Below, one piece after another: positions 29,904 through 38,060 of a stretch of DNA of 43,844 nt (positions are counted from its first letter, which is position 1; every line of letters begins with the position of its first letter). This stretch comes from Jiangella anatolica. Lineage in GTDB: Bacteria > Actinomycetota > Actinomycetes > Jiangellales > Jiangellaceae. The position numbers and the translations under genes were made by a program. A model generated the notes under the pieces. It did not search any database. It worked only from the letters and a program-made list of their open reading frames with translations, and was not told the origin of the DNA. The stretch spans positions 1 through 43,844 of the forward strand of contig NZ_POTW01000057.1 of NCBI RefSeq assembly GCF_003236295.1, given 5' to 3'.

Positions 29904-30590
29904 ATGAGCACCGAGTGCGAGATCGAGGTCCGGACCGCCACCGTCGGCGACCTGCGCAGCACCGCGGCGCTGCATGTGGCGGAGTTGCCGCACGGCCTGT
30001 TCCCCCGGCTCGGCGACGGCTTCGTGCGCCGCTGGCACCGGGCCCACCTGACCTCCCCGTACGGCGTCGCGCTGGTCGCGACGTCCGGCGGCGACGTCGT
30101 CGGGTTCGCGCTGGGCAGCACCGACCGGCCGGCCAACGTCGGGTGGATCCTCGCCCACCACCGGCGCGAGCTGCTGCTGGCCGGGCTGCGCGCGCTGCTG
30201 GCCCGGCCGGTGCTGGCCGCCGGCTTCGTCCGCACGCGTGGGCCGCGCTACGCCCGGCGGCTGCTCGGACGGGGTGCGGCGCCGGCCCGGGTGGCCGGCA
30301 AGGGCGACGTGCCGGAGGCCGGCTTCGGCTCGATCGCGGTGCTCGAGGCGATCGTCGTCGCACCGGACCGGCAGGGCCGTTCGATCGGCGCTACGCTGGC
30401 CGAGGCGTTCCTGTTCGACGTCGCGGCGGCCGGCGTCGACCGCGTCGAACTGGTCACCAAGGCCGGCGCCGCCGGCGCTGCCGGCTTCTACGAGCGGGCC
30501 GGCTGGCATCGGGTCGGCGCACACGTCGACCGCGACGGAGACGAAGTGATCACCTACCGCATCGATCCCCGGTTCGTGCGAGCTCGATGA
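29904..30590 (+). CDS. GNAT-family N-acetyltransferase
   Basis: A 228-aa GNAT-fold protein that transfers an acetyl group from acetyl-CoA to an amine. Motif A is LEAIVVAPDRQGRSIGATLAEAFL (acetyl-CoA pyrophosphate loop QGRSIG), and a YERAGWHRVG motif B follows. A region of about 60 residues (96-155) rich in Arg and Ala before motif A is longer than in small GNATs. The acceptor is unknown. ATG at 29904 has AGAGAGG six bases away; ATG at 29901 is the alternative. The gene overlaps the next by ATGA, so it is co-transcribed with the lipoprotein gene. Confidence 0.85.
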   Translation: MSTECEIEVRTATVGDLRSTAALHVAELPHGLFPRLGDGFVRRWHRAHLTSPYGVALVATSGGDVVGFALGSTDRPANVGWILAHHRRELLLAGLRALLARPVLAAGFVRTRGPRYARRLLGRGAAPARVAGKGDVPEAGFGSIAVLEAIVVAPDRQGRSIGATLAEAFLFDVAAAGVDRVELVTKAGAAGAAGFYERAGWHRVGAHVDRDGDEVITYRIDPRFVRAR

Positions 30591-31588
30591 CCGATCGCAG
30601 GGTCGGCCGCCGCGCCTTCCTGGCCGCGGCAGCGGCGGCCGTCGTGGCGGGGTGCGGTGCGGACGAGCCACCGCCGTCCGATCCGCCGTCCCCCAGTCCG
30701 ACCCCCAAGCAGCCGGCGGGTCCGGCGTCAGATCCCCCGTTACTGACCCCGGACCTGCCGGCGTCGGCGCCGTGGCAGCCCGGGGCGAACGAGATCTCGC
30801 CGGAGGTCAAGGTGGCGGCGGTGCGAGTGCTGGAGGCGCTGGGCACCGTGCCCGACGGCGTCCCCGTCAGCCCCGCAGCCGATCGGCTGACCGCCGCCGG
30901 CGCCGCGCCGGCCCTGGAAGGCTTCGCCGGCCCGCTGCTGCCGCCCGTCGCGCCCGCCGTCGCGCAGCTCGTCTACGCGCAGTACGGCGGGCTGGAGCGC
31001 ACGACCGCCAGCGTCATGGCGATCGTCAAGCAGACCTGGGCCGACGGCGACAATCTGGGCGAGCGGGTGGTGACGGTGGACGTGCGGCTGGCGAAGTCCG
31101 GCTCCGGCTGGGCCGTCACCGAGCTGCGGCCCGTGGCGCCGGTTCCGGACGCGGCCGCCGGCCTCACCGGGCCGGCCGCCGAGCTGGCCGGCAGCGACCG
31201 GGTCCAGCTGCCGAACGCCGCCGTCGCCGACCTCGCCGGCGGCATCGTCGACCCGCGTGTCGTCGCGGCGTTGCTGCAGCTCGCGCAGGCCTACCAGCTC
31301 TCGGTGTCGGTGTTCCGCAACGGCCATCCGGAGAACGTGTTCGGCACCGACCGGCAGAGCAACCACACCCGTGGCCGGGCCGTGGACATCTGGGCGGTCG
31401 ACGGCCGGCCGATCGTGTCGATGGCCAAGGACGATCCGTTCCTGCTCGACTTCCTCGCGGCGGTGCGGGCGACCGGCAGCGACGAGATCGGCGCACCCGT
31501 CGACCCGGACGGCGGCCCCGGCGGCGACTACTTCGCCGACGACCTGCACCGCGACCACGTCCACCTCAGCTTCGAGCGCGCCGCCTGA
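30587..31588 (+). CDS. Tat-type lipoprotein with an M15-like (LAS) metallopeptidase domain
   Basis: A 333-aa exported lipoprotein. Twin-Arg motif GRRAFLA, a hydrophobic stretch and lipobox VAGC are followed by a Pro/Ser-rich linker. The C-terminal third has a LAS-type zinc site: His260 and Asp267 in NHTRGRAVDIW, and His326 in DHVHLS (with His324). This is the pattern of D-Ala-D-Ala carboxypeptidases and MepA-like peptidoglycan hydrolases. A cell-wall peptidase role is inferred; the middle region (about 70-200) is not recognised. ATGA overlap with the acetyltransferase gene supports the start. Confidence 0.75.
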   Translation: MTDRRVGRRAFLAAAAAAVVAGCGADEPPPSDPPSPSPTPKQPAGPASDPPLLTPDLPASAPWQPGANEISPEVKVAAVRVLEALGTVPDGVPVSPAADRLTAAGAAPALEGFAGPLLPPVAPAVAQLVYAQYGGLERTTASVMAIVKQTWADGDNLGERVVTVDVRLAKSGSGWAVTELRPVAPVPDAAAGLTGPAAELAGSDRVQLPNAAVADLAGGIVDPRVVAALLQLAQAYQLSVSVFRNGHPENVFGTDRQSNHTRGRAVDIWAVDGRPIVSMAKDDPFLLDFLAAVRATGSDEIGAPVDPDGGPGGDYFADDLHRDHVHLSFERAA

Positions 31589-31600
31589 CGTAATCGACCG

Positions 31601-31648
31601 TTGACGCCGCTGCGGGACCCCTGCTTTACTAGTTTCATAGGAAAGCAG
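31601..31648 (+). promoter_or_regulatory. Promoter and GntR (YtrA-type) operator
   Basis: A -35-like TTGACG at 31601-31606 and a -10-like TTTACT at 31625-31630 are 18 bases apart. The region 31621-31648 is an imperfect palindrome: CTGCTTT-a-CTA, a GTTTCA centre, TAG-g-AAAGCAG, with 10 of 11 pairs matched. It overlaps the -10 and ends 12 bases before the GntR start, so the regulator probably represses its own operon. Confidence 0.68.
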
Positions 31649-31660
31649 GGGAGGACTCTC

Positions 31661-32056
31661 GTGTTCGTATTCCAGCTCGACAGCACGTCCGGGGTTCCGC
31701 CGTATCTGCAGCTGGTCCATCAGGTGCGGCAGGCGATCACCGTCGGCTACCTCAGGGAGGGCGACCGGCTGCCGCTGATCAGGGAGGCGGTCGAGCAGCT
31801 CGCCATCAACCCCAACACCGTGTCCAAGGCCTATCGCCAGCTCGAGCACGAGGGTCTGGTCGATCCGAGGCCTGGCGTCGGGACGTTCGTCGCCCGCGCC
31901 CCTGACGTCACGGTGTCGCCGGCGCAGTACGCGAAGCTCCGGCGCGGCCTGGAGCGATGGCTGCGCGAGGCCGAGGCCGCCGGGCTCGACGACCATGCCA
32001 TCGGCGCGCTGCTGGCCATCGTGCGGCGGGACGTGGCCGAGGAAGGTGCGGCATGA
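31661..32056 (+). CDS. GntR-family regulator, YtrA subfamily
   Basis: A 131-aa repressor: an N-terminal winged helix (about 10-78; LAINPNTVSKAYRQLEHEGLV is the recognition region, ending GVGTFV) and a short helical tail of about 50 residues for dimerisation. The lack of a large ligand domain defines the YtrA group, which typically controls an adjacent ABC transporter, as here. GTG at 31661 has GGGGAGG seven bases upstream. Its stop overlaps the ATPase start (ATGA). The operon has somewhat more A/T-ending codons than its neighbours, a slight hint of different origin. Confidence 0.9.
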   Translation: MFVFQLDSTSGVPPYLQLVHQVRQAITVGYLREGDRLPLIREAVEQLAINPNTVSKAYRQLEHEGLVDPRPGVGTFVARAPDVTVSPAQYAKLRRGLERWLREAEAAGLDDHAIGALLAIVRRDVAEEGAA

Positions 32057-32940
32057 GCGCGGCCATCGTCACCCGGGAACTGGGCAAGCGATACCGATCG
32101 CGGTGGGCGCTGCGGGACTGTGACCTCGAGTTGCCGGCCGGCGCCGTCATCGCCCTGGTCGGGCCGAACGGCGCGGGGAAGACGACGCTGCTGCAACTGC
32201 TCGTCGGATTGCAGCAGCCGTCGGCCGGGTCGGTCTCGCTGTTCGGCCGGCCGGAGCCGGGCGGGTCGGCGCAGGCCTTGGCGCAGGTGGGCTACGTGGC
32301 CCAGGACCATCCGATCTACCGGCGGTTCCGGGTGTCGGAGCTGCTGCACCTGGGCCGTTCGCTCAACCCGGGCTGGGACCAGGACCTCGCCGAGCGACGC
32401 ATCGAGGAGCTCGGCATCCCGCTGCGGCAGCGCACGGGCCGGCTCTCCGGCGGCCAGCAGGCCCAGGTCGCCCTGGCGCTCGCCCTCGCCAAGCGGCCCA
32501 AGCTGCTGATCCTCGACGAGCCGGTGGCCAGTCTCGATCCGCTGGCCCGGCGCGAGTTCCTGCAGGTCCTGATGGCCACGGTGGTCGACGAAGGCCTCAC
32601 CGTCCTGCTCTCGTCGCACAACGTGGCCGAGCTGGAGCGCGTCTGCGATCACCTGGTCGTCGTTGCGGACGGTCGCGTCCAGCTCGCCGGCGACGTCGAG
32701 GCACTGCTCGGCGAGCACCGTGTGCTCACCGGCCCGAGCGGCGGACTGCCCGACGGTCCGGGGATGATCCACGTGGACCGGGCCGACCGGCATGCCCACA
32801 TCGTCGCCCGGATCGGGGACGCCGAGCCGATGCCCGGCTGGGCGGCCCGGCCGATCGGCCTCGAAGAGCTCGTCCTCGCCTATCTGCGGCAGGCCCGGGA
32901 TCCCCGGCCCGTCCCGAGCGAACTGGAGCTGAGCAAATGA
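32053..32940 (+). CDS. ABC transporter ATP-binding protein
   Basis: A 295-aa ATPase. Walker A GPNGAGKTT, Q-loop (YVAQDHPIY), signature LSGGQQ, Walker B LLILDEPVASLDP and the switch His (LLSSHNVAELE) are all intact. The last 70 residues are a linker typical of the type-2 exporter ATPases. It drives the permease encoded next, with which it overlaps by ATGA. YtrA-type systems respond to cell-wall-active compounds or export peptides; the substrate here is unknown. Confidence 0.92.
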   Translation: MSAAIVTRELGKRYRSRWALRDCDLELPAGAVIALVGPNGAGKTTLLQLLVGLQQPSAGSVSLFGRPEPGGSAQALAQVGYVAQDHPIYRRFRVSELLHLGRSLNPGWDQDLAERRIEELGIPLRQRTGRLSGGQQAQVALALALAKRPKLLILDEPVASLDPLARREFLQVLMATVVDEGLTVLLSSHNVAELERVCDHLVVVADGRVQLAGDVEALLGEHRVLTGPSGGLPDGPGMIHVDRADRHAHIVARIGDAEPMPGWAARPIGLEELVLAYLRQARDPRPVPSELELSK

Positions 32941-33911
32941 TCTGGGTGGCCTGGCGCCAGCATCGCGGCGAGTTCCTCGGTATGGCGATCCTGCTGGCGG
33001 GTCTCGGTGTCCTGCTGCTCACGCACGGCGTCGCGATGCACGATGCGTTCGATCGCCTGGGGCTGCGCGAGTGTCAGCTGGTCTTCCTCGCCGACACCGA
33101 TCAGGCCTGCATCGATGCGGTGATGGCCTTCGAGGCCGACTACGCGGGCCTGCCGCAACAGTTCGCCTCCTGGCTGCCGTTCCTGCCGATGGTCGCCGGC
33201 ATGCTCATCGGGGCGCCGTTGCTGGCCCGCGAGTTCGAGCAGGGCACCTGGCAGCTGGCCTGGACCCAGGGCGTGACCCGGACCCGCTGGCTGGCCACGA
33301 AGCTCGGCGTGGTGTTCGGCGTCGTCCTGGTCGCCTCGGTGGTGTTCGCCGCCGGCCTGAGCTGGTGGTTCGAGCCGGTGGACATCCAGCGGTTCTCGCC
33401 GGCGACGTTCAACCACGCGGTGCTGGTGTTCCCCGCCTATGTGCTGCTCGGGGTGGCGATCGGCGTCCTGGCCGGCGTGCTCTTCCGCCGTGTCCTCGTG
33501 GCGGCTGCCGTCACCATCCCTGTCTATCTCGCGCTGCGGCTGCCGATCGAGTTCGGGCTCCGTCCGCGGTATCGCGAGCCGCTGACGTCGGATGACCCGG
33601 CGGTCATCTCCCATGGCTGGCCCATCGAGGACCTCACCATAGGCCCCGGCGACGGGTTCCCGTCGGTGCGGTACCAGCCGGACGACCGGTTCTGGCAGTT
33701 CCAGCTGATCGAGACCGCGATCCTGCTCGGCATCACCGTGCTGCTGCTGGCGATCGCCTGGCGACTCGTGCTCGGTCGCGGCGCGGTCAGGGCCGGCCGG
33801 CTCCAGGCGCGGGCGCCGGGTAGGAGACCAGGCGCCCGGTCGGCTCCGGCGGCGGCGGTCCGTCCCCGTGCTGCCCGACCACGTACAGCCGCGGGTCGTC
33901 GCCGCGACTGA
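32937..33911 (+). CDS. ABC-2-like transporter permease
   Basis: A 324-aa membrane protein with about six hydrophobic segments, starting MIWVAWRQHRGEF; an extracellular loop of about 50 residues follows the first helix and another of about 60 precedes the last. PLLAREFEQGTWQLAWTQGVTRTRWLATKLG is the conserved cytoplasmic coupling region of ABC-2-type permeases. The last 42 residues, after LGRGAVRAG, are a run rich in Arg, Ala and Pro. They are encoded antisense to the end of the opposite SMP-30 gene, an overlap of 125 bases. That tail has no normal protein character and may reflect a lost stop codon. Confidence 0.82.
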   Translation: MIWVAWRQHRGEFLGMAILLAGLGVLLLTHGVAMHDAFDRLGLRECQLVFLADTDQACIDAVMAFEADYAGLPQQFASWLPFLPMVAGMLIGAPLLAREFEQGTWQLAWTQGVTRTRWLATKLGVVFGVVLVASVVFAAGLSWWFEPVDIQRFSPATFNHAVLVFPAYVLLGVAIGVLAGVLFRRVLVAAAVTIPVYLALRLPIEFGLRPRYREPLTSDDPAVISHGWPIEDLTIGPGDGFPSVRYQPDDRFWQFQLIETAILLGITVLLLAIAWRLVLGRGAVRAGRLQARAPGRRPGARSAPAAAVRPRAARPRTAAGRRRD

Positions 33912-34656
33912 GCGTGCAGGCGAACGCGCCGCGGTCGGACTCGACGGTCGCCAGCACCTCGCCGCCCTCGCGCACCCGGACGCAGCGACGATTGCCGACG
34001 TCGGCGTACCAGACCGCTCCCTCGGCGTCGAGGCAGATGCCGTCCGGGTGGTCGCCGGGGGTCTGCGCCCACACCCGCCGGTCGGTGAGGCCGCCGTCGG
34101 CGCCGATGGCGAACGCGGTGAGCCGGTTGGCGTAGGACTCGGCGACGATGAGCGTGCCGCCGTCGGCGGTGATCGCCATCCCGTTCGGGAACGCGAGGTC
34201 GCCGGCGACCCGGTCCACCCGGCCGTCCGGCGTGACGCGGACGACCAGGCCCGGCGCGAACTCGCCGCCGGGGAAGTCGAAGCCGATGCCGTTGACATAG
34301 GCGTCGCCCCGCTCGCTCACCACGATGTCGTTCCACGGGTGCTCGGAGAAGCCGGCGAGGTCGGCGTGCGGGACCAGCGATCGGTCCGGCTCGCGGCGGA
34401 GCACCCGGCGATGCGCGGAGTCGACCACCAGCAGCCGCCCGTCGGGCAGGAAGTCGATGCACATCGGGAACGACTCGACCTTGGCCATCACCTCGTGCCG
34501 GCCGTCGTCGTCCACCGCGACGACCCGCTGGGCGCCCCAGTCGGAGAACCACACCCGTCCGTCATGCCAGCGCGGCGACTCGCCGAACACGATCCCGTCC
34601 ATCAGCACCTGCGGTTCGCTCATGCCAGACAGACCGGCGGGTGCGGCCGAACTCAT
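33787..34656 (-). CDS. SMP-30/gluconolactonase-family protein
   Basis: A 289-aa six-bladed beta-propeller of the SMP-30/gluconolactonase/LRE family, which hydrolyses sugar lactones or similar esters with a bound Ca or Zn. The metal ligand Glu is in FGESPRWH, and further expected ligands are in NDIVV and in GICLDAEGAVW (Asp). Blade-like repeats of the form DGRLLVVD recur. ATG at 34656 overlaps the TGA of the YdcF-like gene (ATGA); ATG at 34623 is an alternative. The C-terminus is coded in the stretch shared with the opposite ABC permease. Confidence 0.88.
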   Translation of the reverse strand: MSSAAPAGLSGMSEPQVLMDGIVFGESPRWHDGRVWFSDWGAQRVVAVDDDGRHEVMAKVESFPMCIDFLPDGRLLVVDSAHRRVLRREPDRSLVPHADLAGFSEHPWNDIVVSERGDAYVNGIGFDFPGGEFAPGLVVRVTPDGRVDRVAGDLAFPNGMAITADGGTLIVAESYANRLTAFAIGADGGLTDRRVWAQTPGDHPDGICLDAEGAVWYADVGNRRCVRVREGGEVLATVESDRGAFACTLSRGDDPRLYVVGQHGDGPPPPEPTGRLVSYPAPAPGAGRP

Positions 34657-35240
34657 CGCCGGCGGTCGAGGCGGCGCAGCCGGCGCCGTCCGTGCACGGC
34701 GAGGGCCGGCTTCAGCAGGATCCACTCCCCGAACCGGTAGTCCGCGCCGCGAACCAGCCGCCGGGCCAGCTCGGGCGCGATGCGGTGCAGGTAGGCGCGG
34801 CCCTTCTCGGCGTGCAGGGGGTGCGAGACGATCGCGATCCGGTCGGCGTCGGCGATGAGCGGCACGGCGTTGCGGATGTTCTCCCAGGTGGTGCGGCTGG
34901 CCGGCTCGAGCAGTAGCTCGCCGTCGTAGCCGCGCTCGCGCGCGTACCGGGCCATCAGCTCGGCCTCGCTGTCCGCGCCGGCGGTGCTGCCACCACACAT
35001 GACCAGCACGGACGGGCCCAGCTCGGGCCGCCGCGAGCGCAGCCCGGCGCGGACCCGCCACCGGTTCATGACGTTGGCCCGCGGACCCGCGTCGCGGTAG
35101 CCGAGGACGACGACGGCCTCGCGTCCCGGCCGGGTGGCGGGAGCGGCGCCGAGGCGGCGGCGGGATGCCCGCCAGTGCTCGTACTCGCCCCAGAGCAGCA
35201 CGGCGGCCGCTCCCCAGGCGAGCGTCCGTGCCAGCGTCAT
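34653..35240 (-). CDS. YdcF-like (DUF218) protein
   Basis: A 195-aa protein of the DUF218/YdcF family: VVVLGYRDAG, an MCGGST loop, AELMARYARERG with the acidic Asp-Ser-Glu-Ala before it, TWENIRNAV and a late VSHPLHAEKGRAYL. An N-terminal hydrophobic stretch (LAWGAAAVLLWG) probably anchors it to the membrane. E. coli YdcF binds S-adenosylmethionine and SanA-like members affect the envelope; the role here is unknown. It overlaps the SMP-30 gene and lies after the terminator of the hydrolase gene, so the pair likely has its own promoter. Confidence 0.85.
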   Translation of the reverse strand: MTLARTLAWGAAAVLLWGEYEHWRASRRRLGAAPATRPGREAVVVLGYRDAGPRANVMNRWRVRAGLRSRRPELGPSVLVMCGGSTAGADSEAELMARYARERGYDGELLLEPASRTTWENIRNAVPLIADADRIAIVSHPLHAEKGRAYLHRIAPELARRLVRGADYRFGEWILLKPALAVHGRRRLRRLDRRR

Positions 35241-35254
35241 CCCCCGACCCTATG

Positions 35255-35289
35255 GAGGGGCGGCCGCACGCTGCGCGCGGCCGCCCCTC
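35255..35289 (-). terminator. Hairpin terminator after the alpha/beta hydrolase
   Basis: Arms at 35255-35267 (GAGGGGCGGCCGC) and 35277-35289 pair perfectly over 13 bp around a 9-base loop. It lies between the hydrolase stop at 35300 and the YdcF start at 35240, both on the minus strand. Confidence 0.75.
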
Positions 35290-35299
35290 GCTGGTGACG

Positions 35300-36235
<936 letters not shown>

Positions 36236-36242
36236 TGTCGGC

Positions 36243-36749
36243 ATGGAGCCGATGCTGCTCGACCTGGTGAACTCGCGGATCGTCTACCCCGACGGTCCGC
36301 GCGACGAGCTGGGCACGGACGCGGCCGCCCGCGACTGGCTTCGCTCGCGCGGATACGAGGGCACCCGGACGGAGATCGCCGACGCGCGTGAGGTGCGGGC
36401 GGTGCTGGCCGCGGTGATCCGTGGCGAGACGTCGACGGCCGCCCTGGCGCCGTGGGTCCAGGTGATGCGCCGGTCCGCCCGGCTCACCGGCGACGGGCTG
36501 AGCTGGGAGGACGACGTGCCGCCCGGGCGCCGCGTGGGCGCGCGCGCGGTCGAGGAGTGGGCGTCGCTGCAGGGGCCGGACGGGTCCCGGATCCGCCCGT
36601 GCGCCGCCGCGGACTGCCAGCACTTCCTGGTCGACCACAGCCGGGCCAACGCGCGGAAGTGGCACTCGATGGAGATCTGCGGCAACCGCGCCAAGGCCCG
36701 CCGGCACTACGCCCGCTCGAAGGAGACGGCCGCCGCCGAGGGGAGTTGA
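36243..36749 (+). CDS. CGNR zinc-finger (ABATE-domain) regulator
   Basis: A 168-aa protein with an N-terminal ABATE domain (stress-induced-regulator type, about 5-110) and a C-terminal CGNR zinc finger: Cys in PCAAADCQHFLVDHS and in ICGNRAKARRHYAR. CGNR proteins are presumed DNA-binding transcription regulators; the ABATE part probably senses a ligand. It is divergent from the alpha/beta hydrolase and the likely controller of that gene. The last residues (GS) and the stop codon come from the inverted-repeat element at 36741-36834. Confidence 0.87.
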   Translation: MEPMLLDLVNSRIVYPDGPRDELGTDAAARDWLRSRGYEGTRTEIADAREVRAVLAAVIRGETSTAALAPWVQVMRRSARLTGDGLSWEDDVPPGRRVGARAVEEWASLQGPDGSRIRPCAAADCQHFLVDHSRANARKWHSMEICGNRAKARRHYARSKETAAAEGS

Positions 36750-36834
36750 TCACGTTAAGTGGGCTGCCTCCCACTTCCCCGGGGATGCATGCCTGGTGAA
36801 GCGGGAGCACTCCCACTTAACGTGATCAACTCCC
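36741..36834. repeat. 94-bp element with perfect 23-bp inverted ends
   Basis: The ends, 36741-36763 and 36812-36834, are perfect 23-bp inverted repeats containing GTTGATCACGTTAAGTGGG. The 48-bp centre holds a second imperfect inverted repeat (CTCCCaCTTC/GAAGcGGGAG). The stop codons of the two convergent genes lie within the arms. It can act as a terminator for both and looks like a miniature mobile element. Confidence 0.85.
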
Positions 36835-37236
36835 GTCGCCGAGTTCGGTGAAGAGGGTGAGCTGGAGGCCGCCGGGGGCGTCGAGGCGGGAGTTGAGCGA
36901 GTCCCACGGAGTGCGGGTCGGCTCGGCCAGGACCGTCGCGCCGCCGTCGGCCAGTCGCCGGGTGGTGGCGGCGGAGTCGTCGACCTCGAGGGCGACCCGG
37001 ATCTGGCCGGCCACCCGGCGGCCGACCTCGACGCGGTCGATGAACTCGGCCTGGTCCTGGTCGACGATCTCGATGGTCGCGCGGCCGGCGCCGAGCAGGA
37101 TCACGCGGCCGTCGGGCGAGGAGAAGTCGGCCAGTTCGGGCAGGCCCAGGACGTCGCGGTAGAAGCGGACCGCCTCGTCGTGGTCGGGGACGGTCACGAC
37201 GAGGCGCAGCTCGCGCACGGGCGGGGTGTCGGTCAT
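36826..37236 (-). CDS. VOC-superfamily (glyoxalase/bleomycin-resistance-like) protein
   Basis: A 136-aa single-domain VOC protein. RELRLVVTVPDHDEAVRFYRDVLGL is the first half-module and IRVALEVDDSAATTRRLADGGATVL begins the second. A Glu in IEIVDQDQAEF and a His in the first strand region may form part of a metal site, but this is not certain. No reaction can be assigned. ATG at 37236 is used. Its C-terminal GS and stop codon are encoded by the inverted-repeat element shared with the convergent CGNR gene. It is divergent from the gluconokinase gene, whose start is 55 bases away. Confidence 0.85.
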   Translation of the reverse strand: MTDTPPVRELRLVVTVPDHDEAVRFYRDVLGLPELADFSSPDGRVILLGAGRATIEIVDQDQAEFIDRVEVGRRVAGQIRVALEVDDSAATTRRLADGGATVLAEPTRTPWDSLNSRLDAPGGLQLTLFTELGDGS

Positions 37237-37291
37237 GGTCCCAGTCTGGACAGGCCCGGCGCCGGCGGCCAGGGCGTGTGATGCTGGGCGC

Positions 37292-37819
<528 letters not shown>

Positions 37820-38035
37820 TGTAGCCCGCACTTCGGTTTCGACCCTGGTACGAACCGGGTATACCGGGTCGGCGGGCAGGGCGCGGCGAATCGTGGTCTC
37901 CGCTCGCGGGGGTGGCGGAGAACGTCGCTGCGCCGTGCCCGTCCCCGGGCGGGCAGCGGCGGCGGGCAGGTGACCGGCGGCACGGAACTCCGCGCCCCTC
38001 CCCGGCCGTCTTCTCAATGGCACGAGCGACCCAAC

Positions 38036-38060
38036 CGCGCAACGTACCATCGAAGACGTC
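38036..38060 (+). promoter_or_regulatory. Candidate promoter of the PBP gene
   Basis: A TACCAT hexamer (38045-38050), matching TANNNT, stands 10 bases before the ATG at 38061, so the 5-prime leader would be very short. No convincing -35 is seen. The rest of 37820-38060 holds only small imperfect inverted repeats (for example near 37838-37862) and no gene that I can support. Confidence 0.35.
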
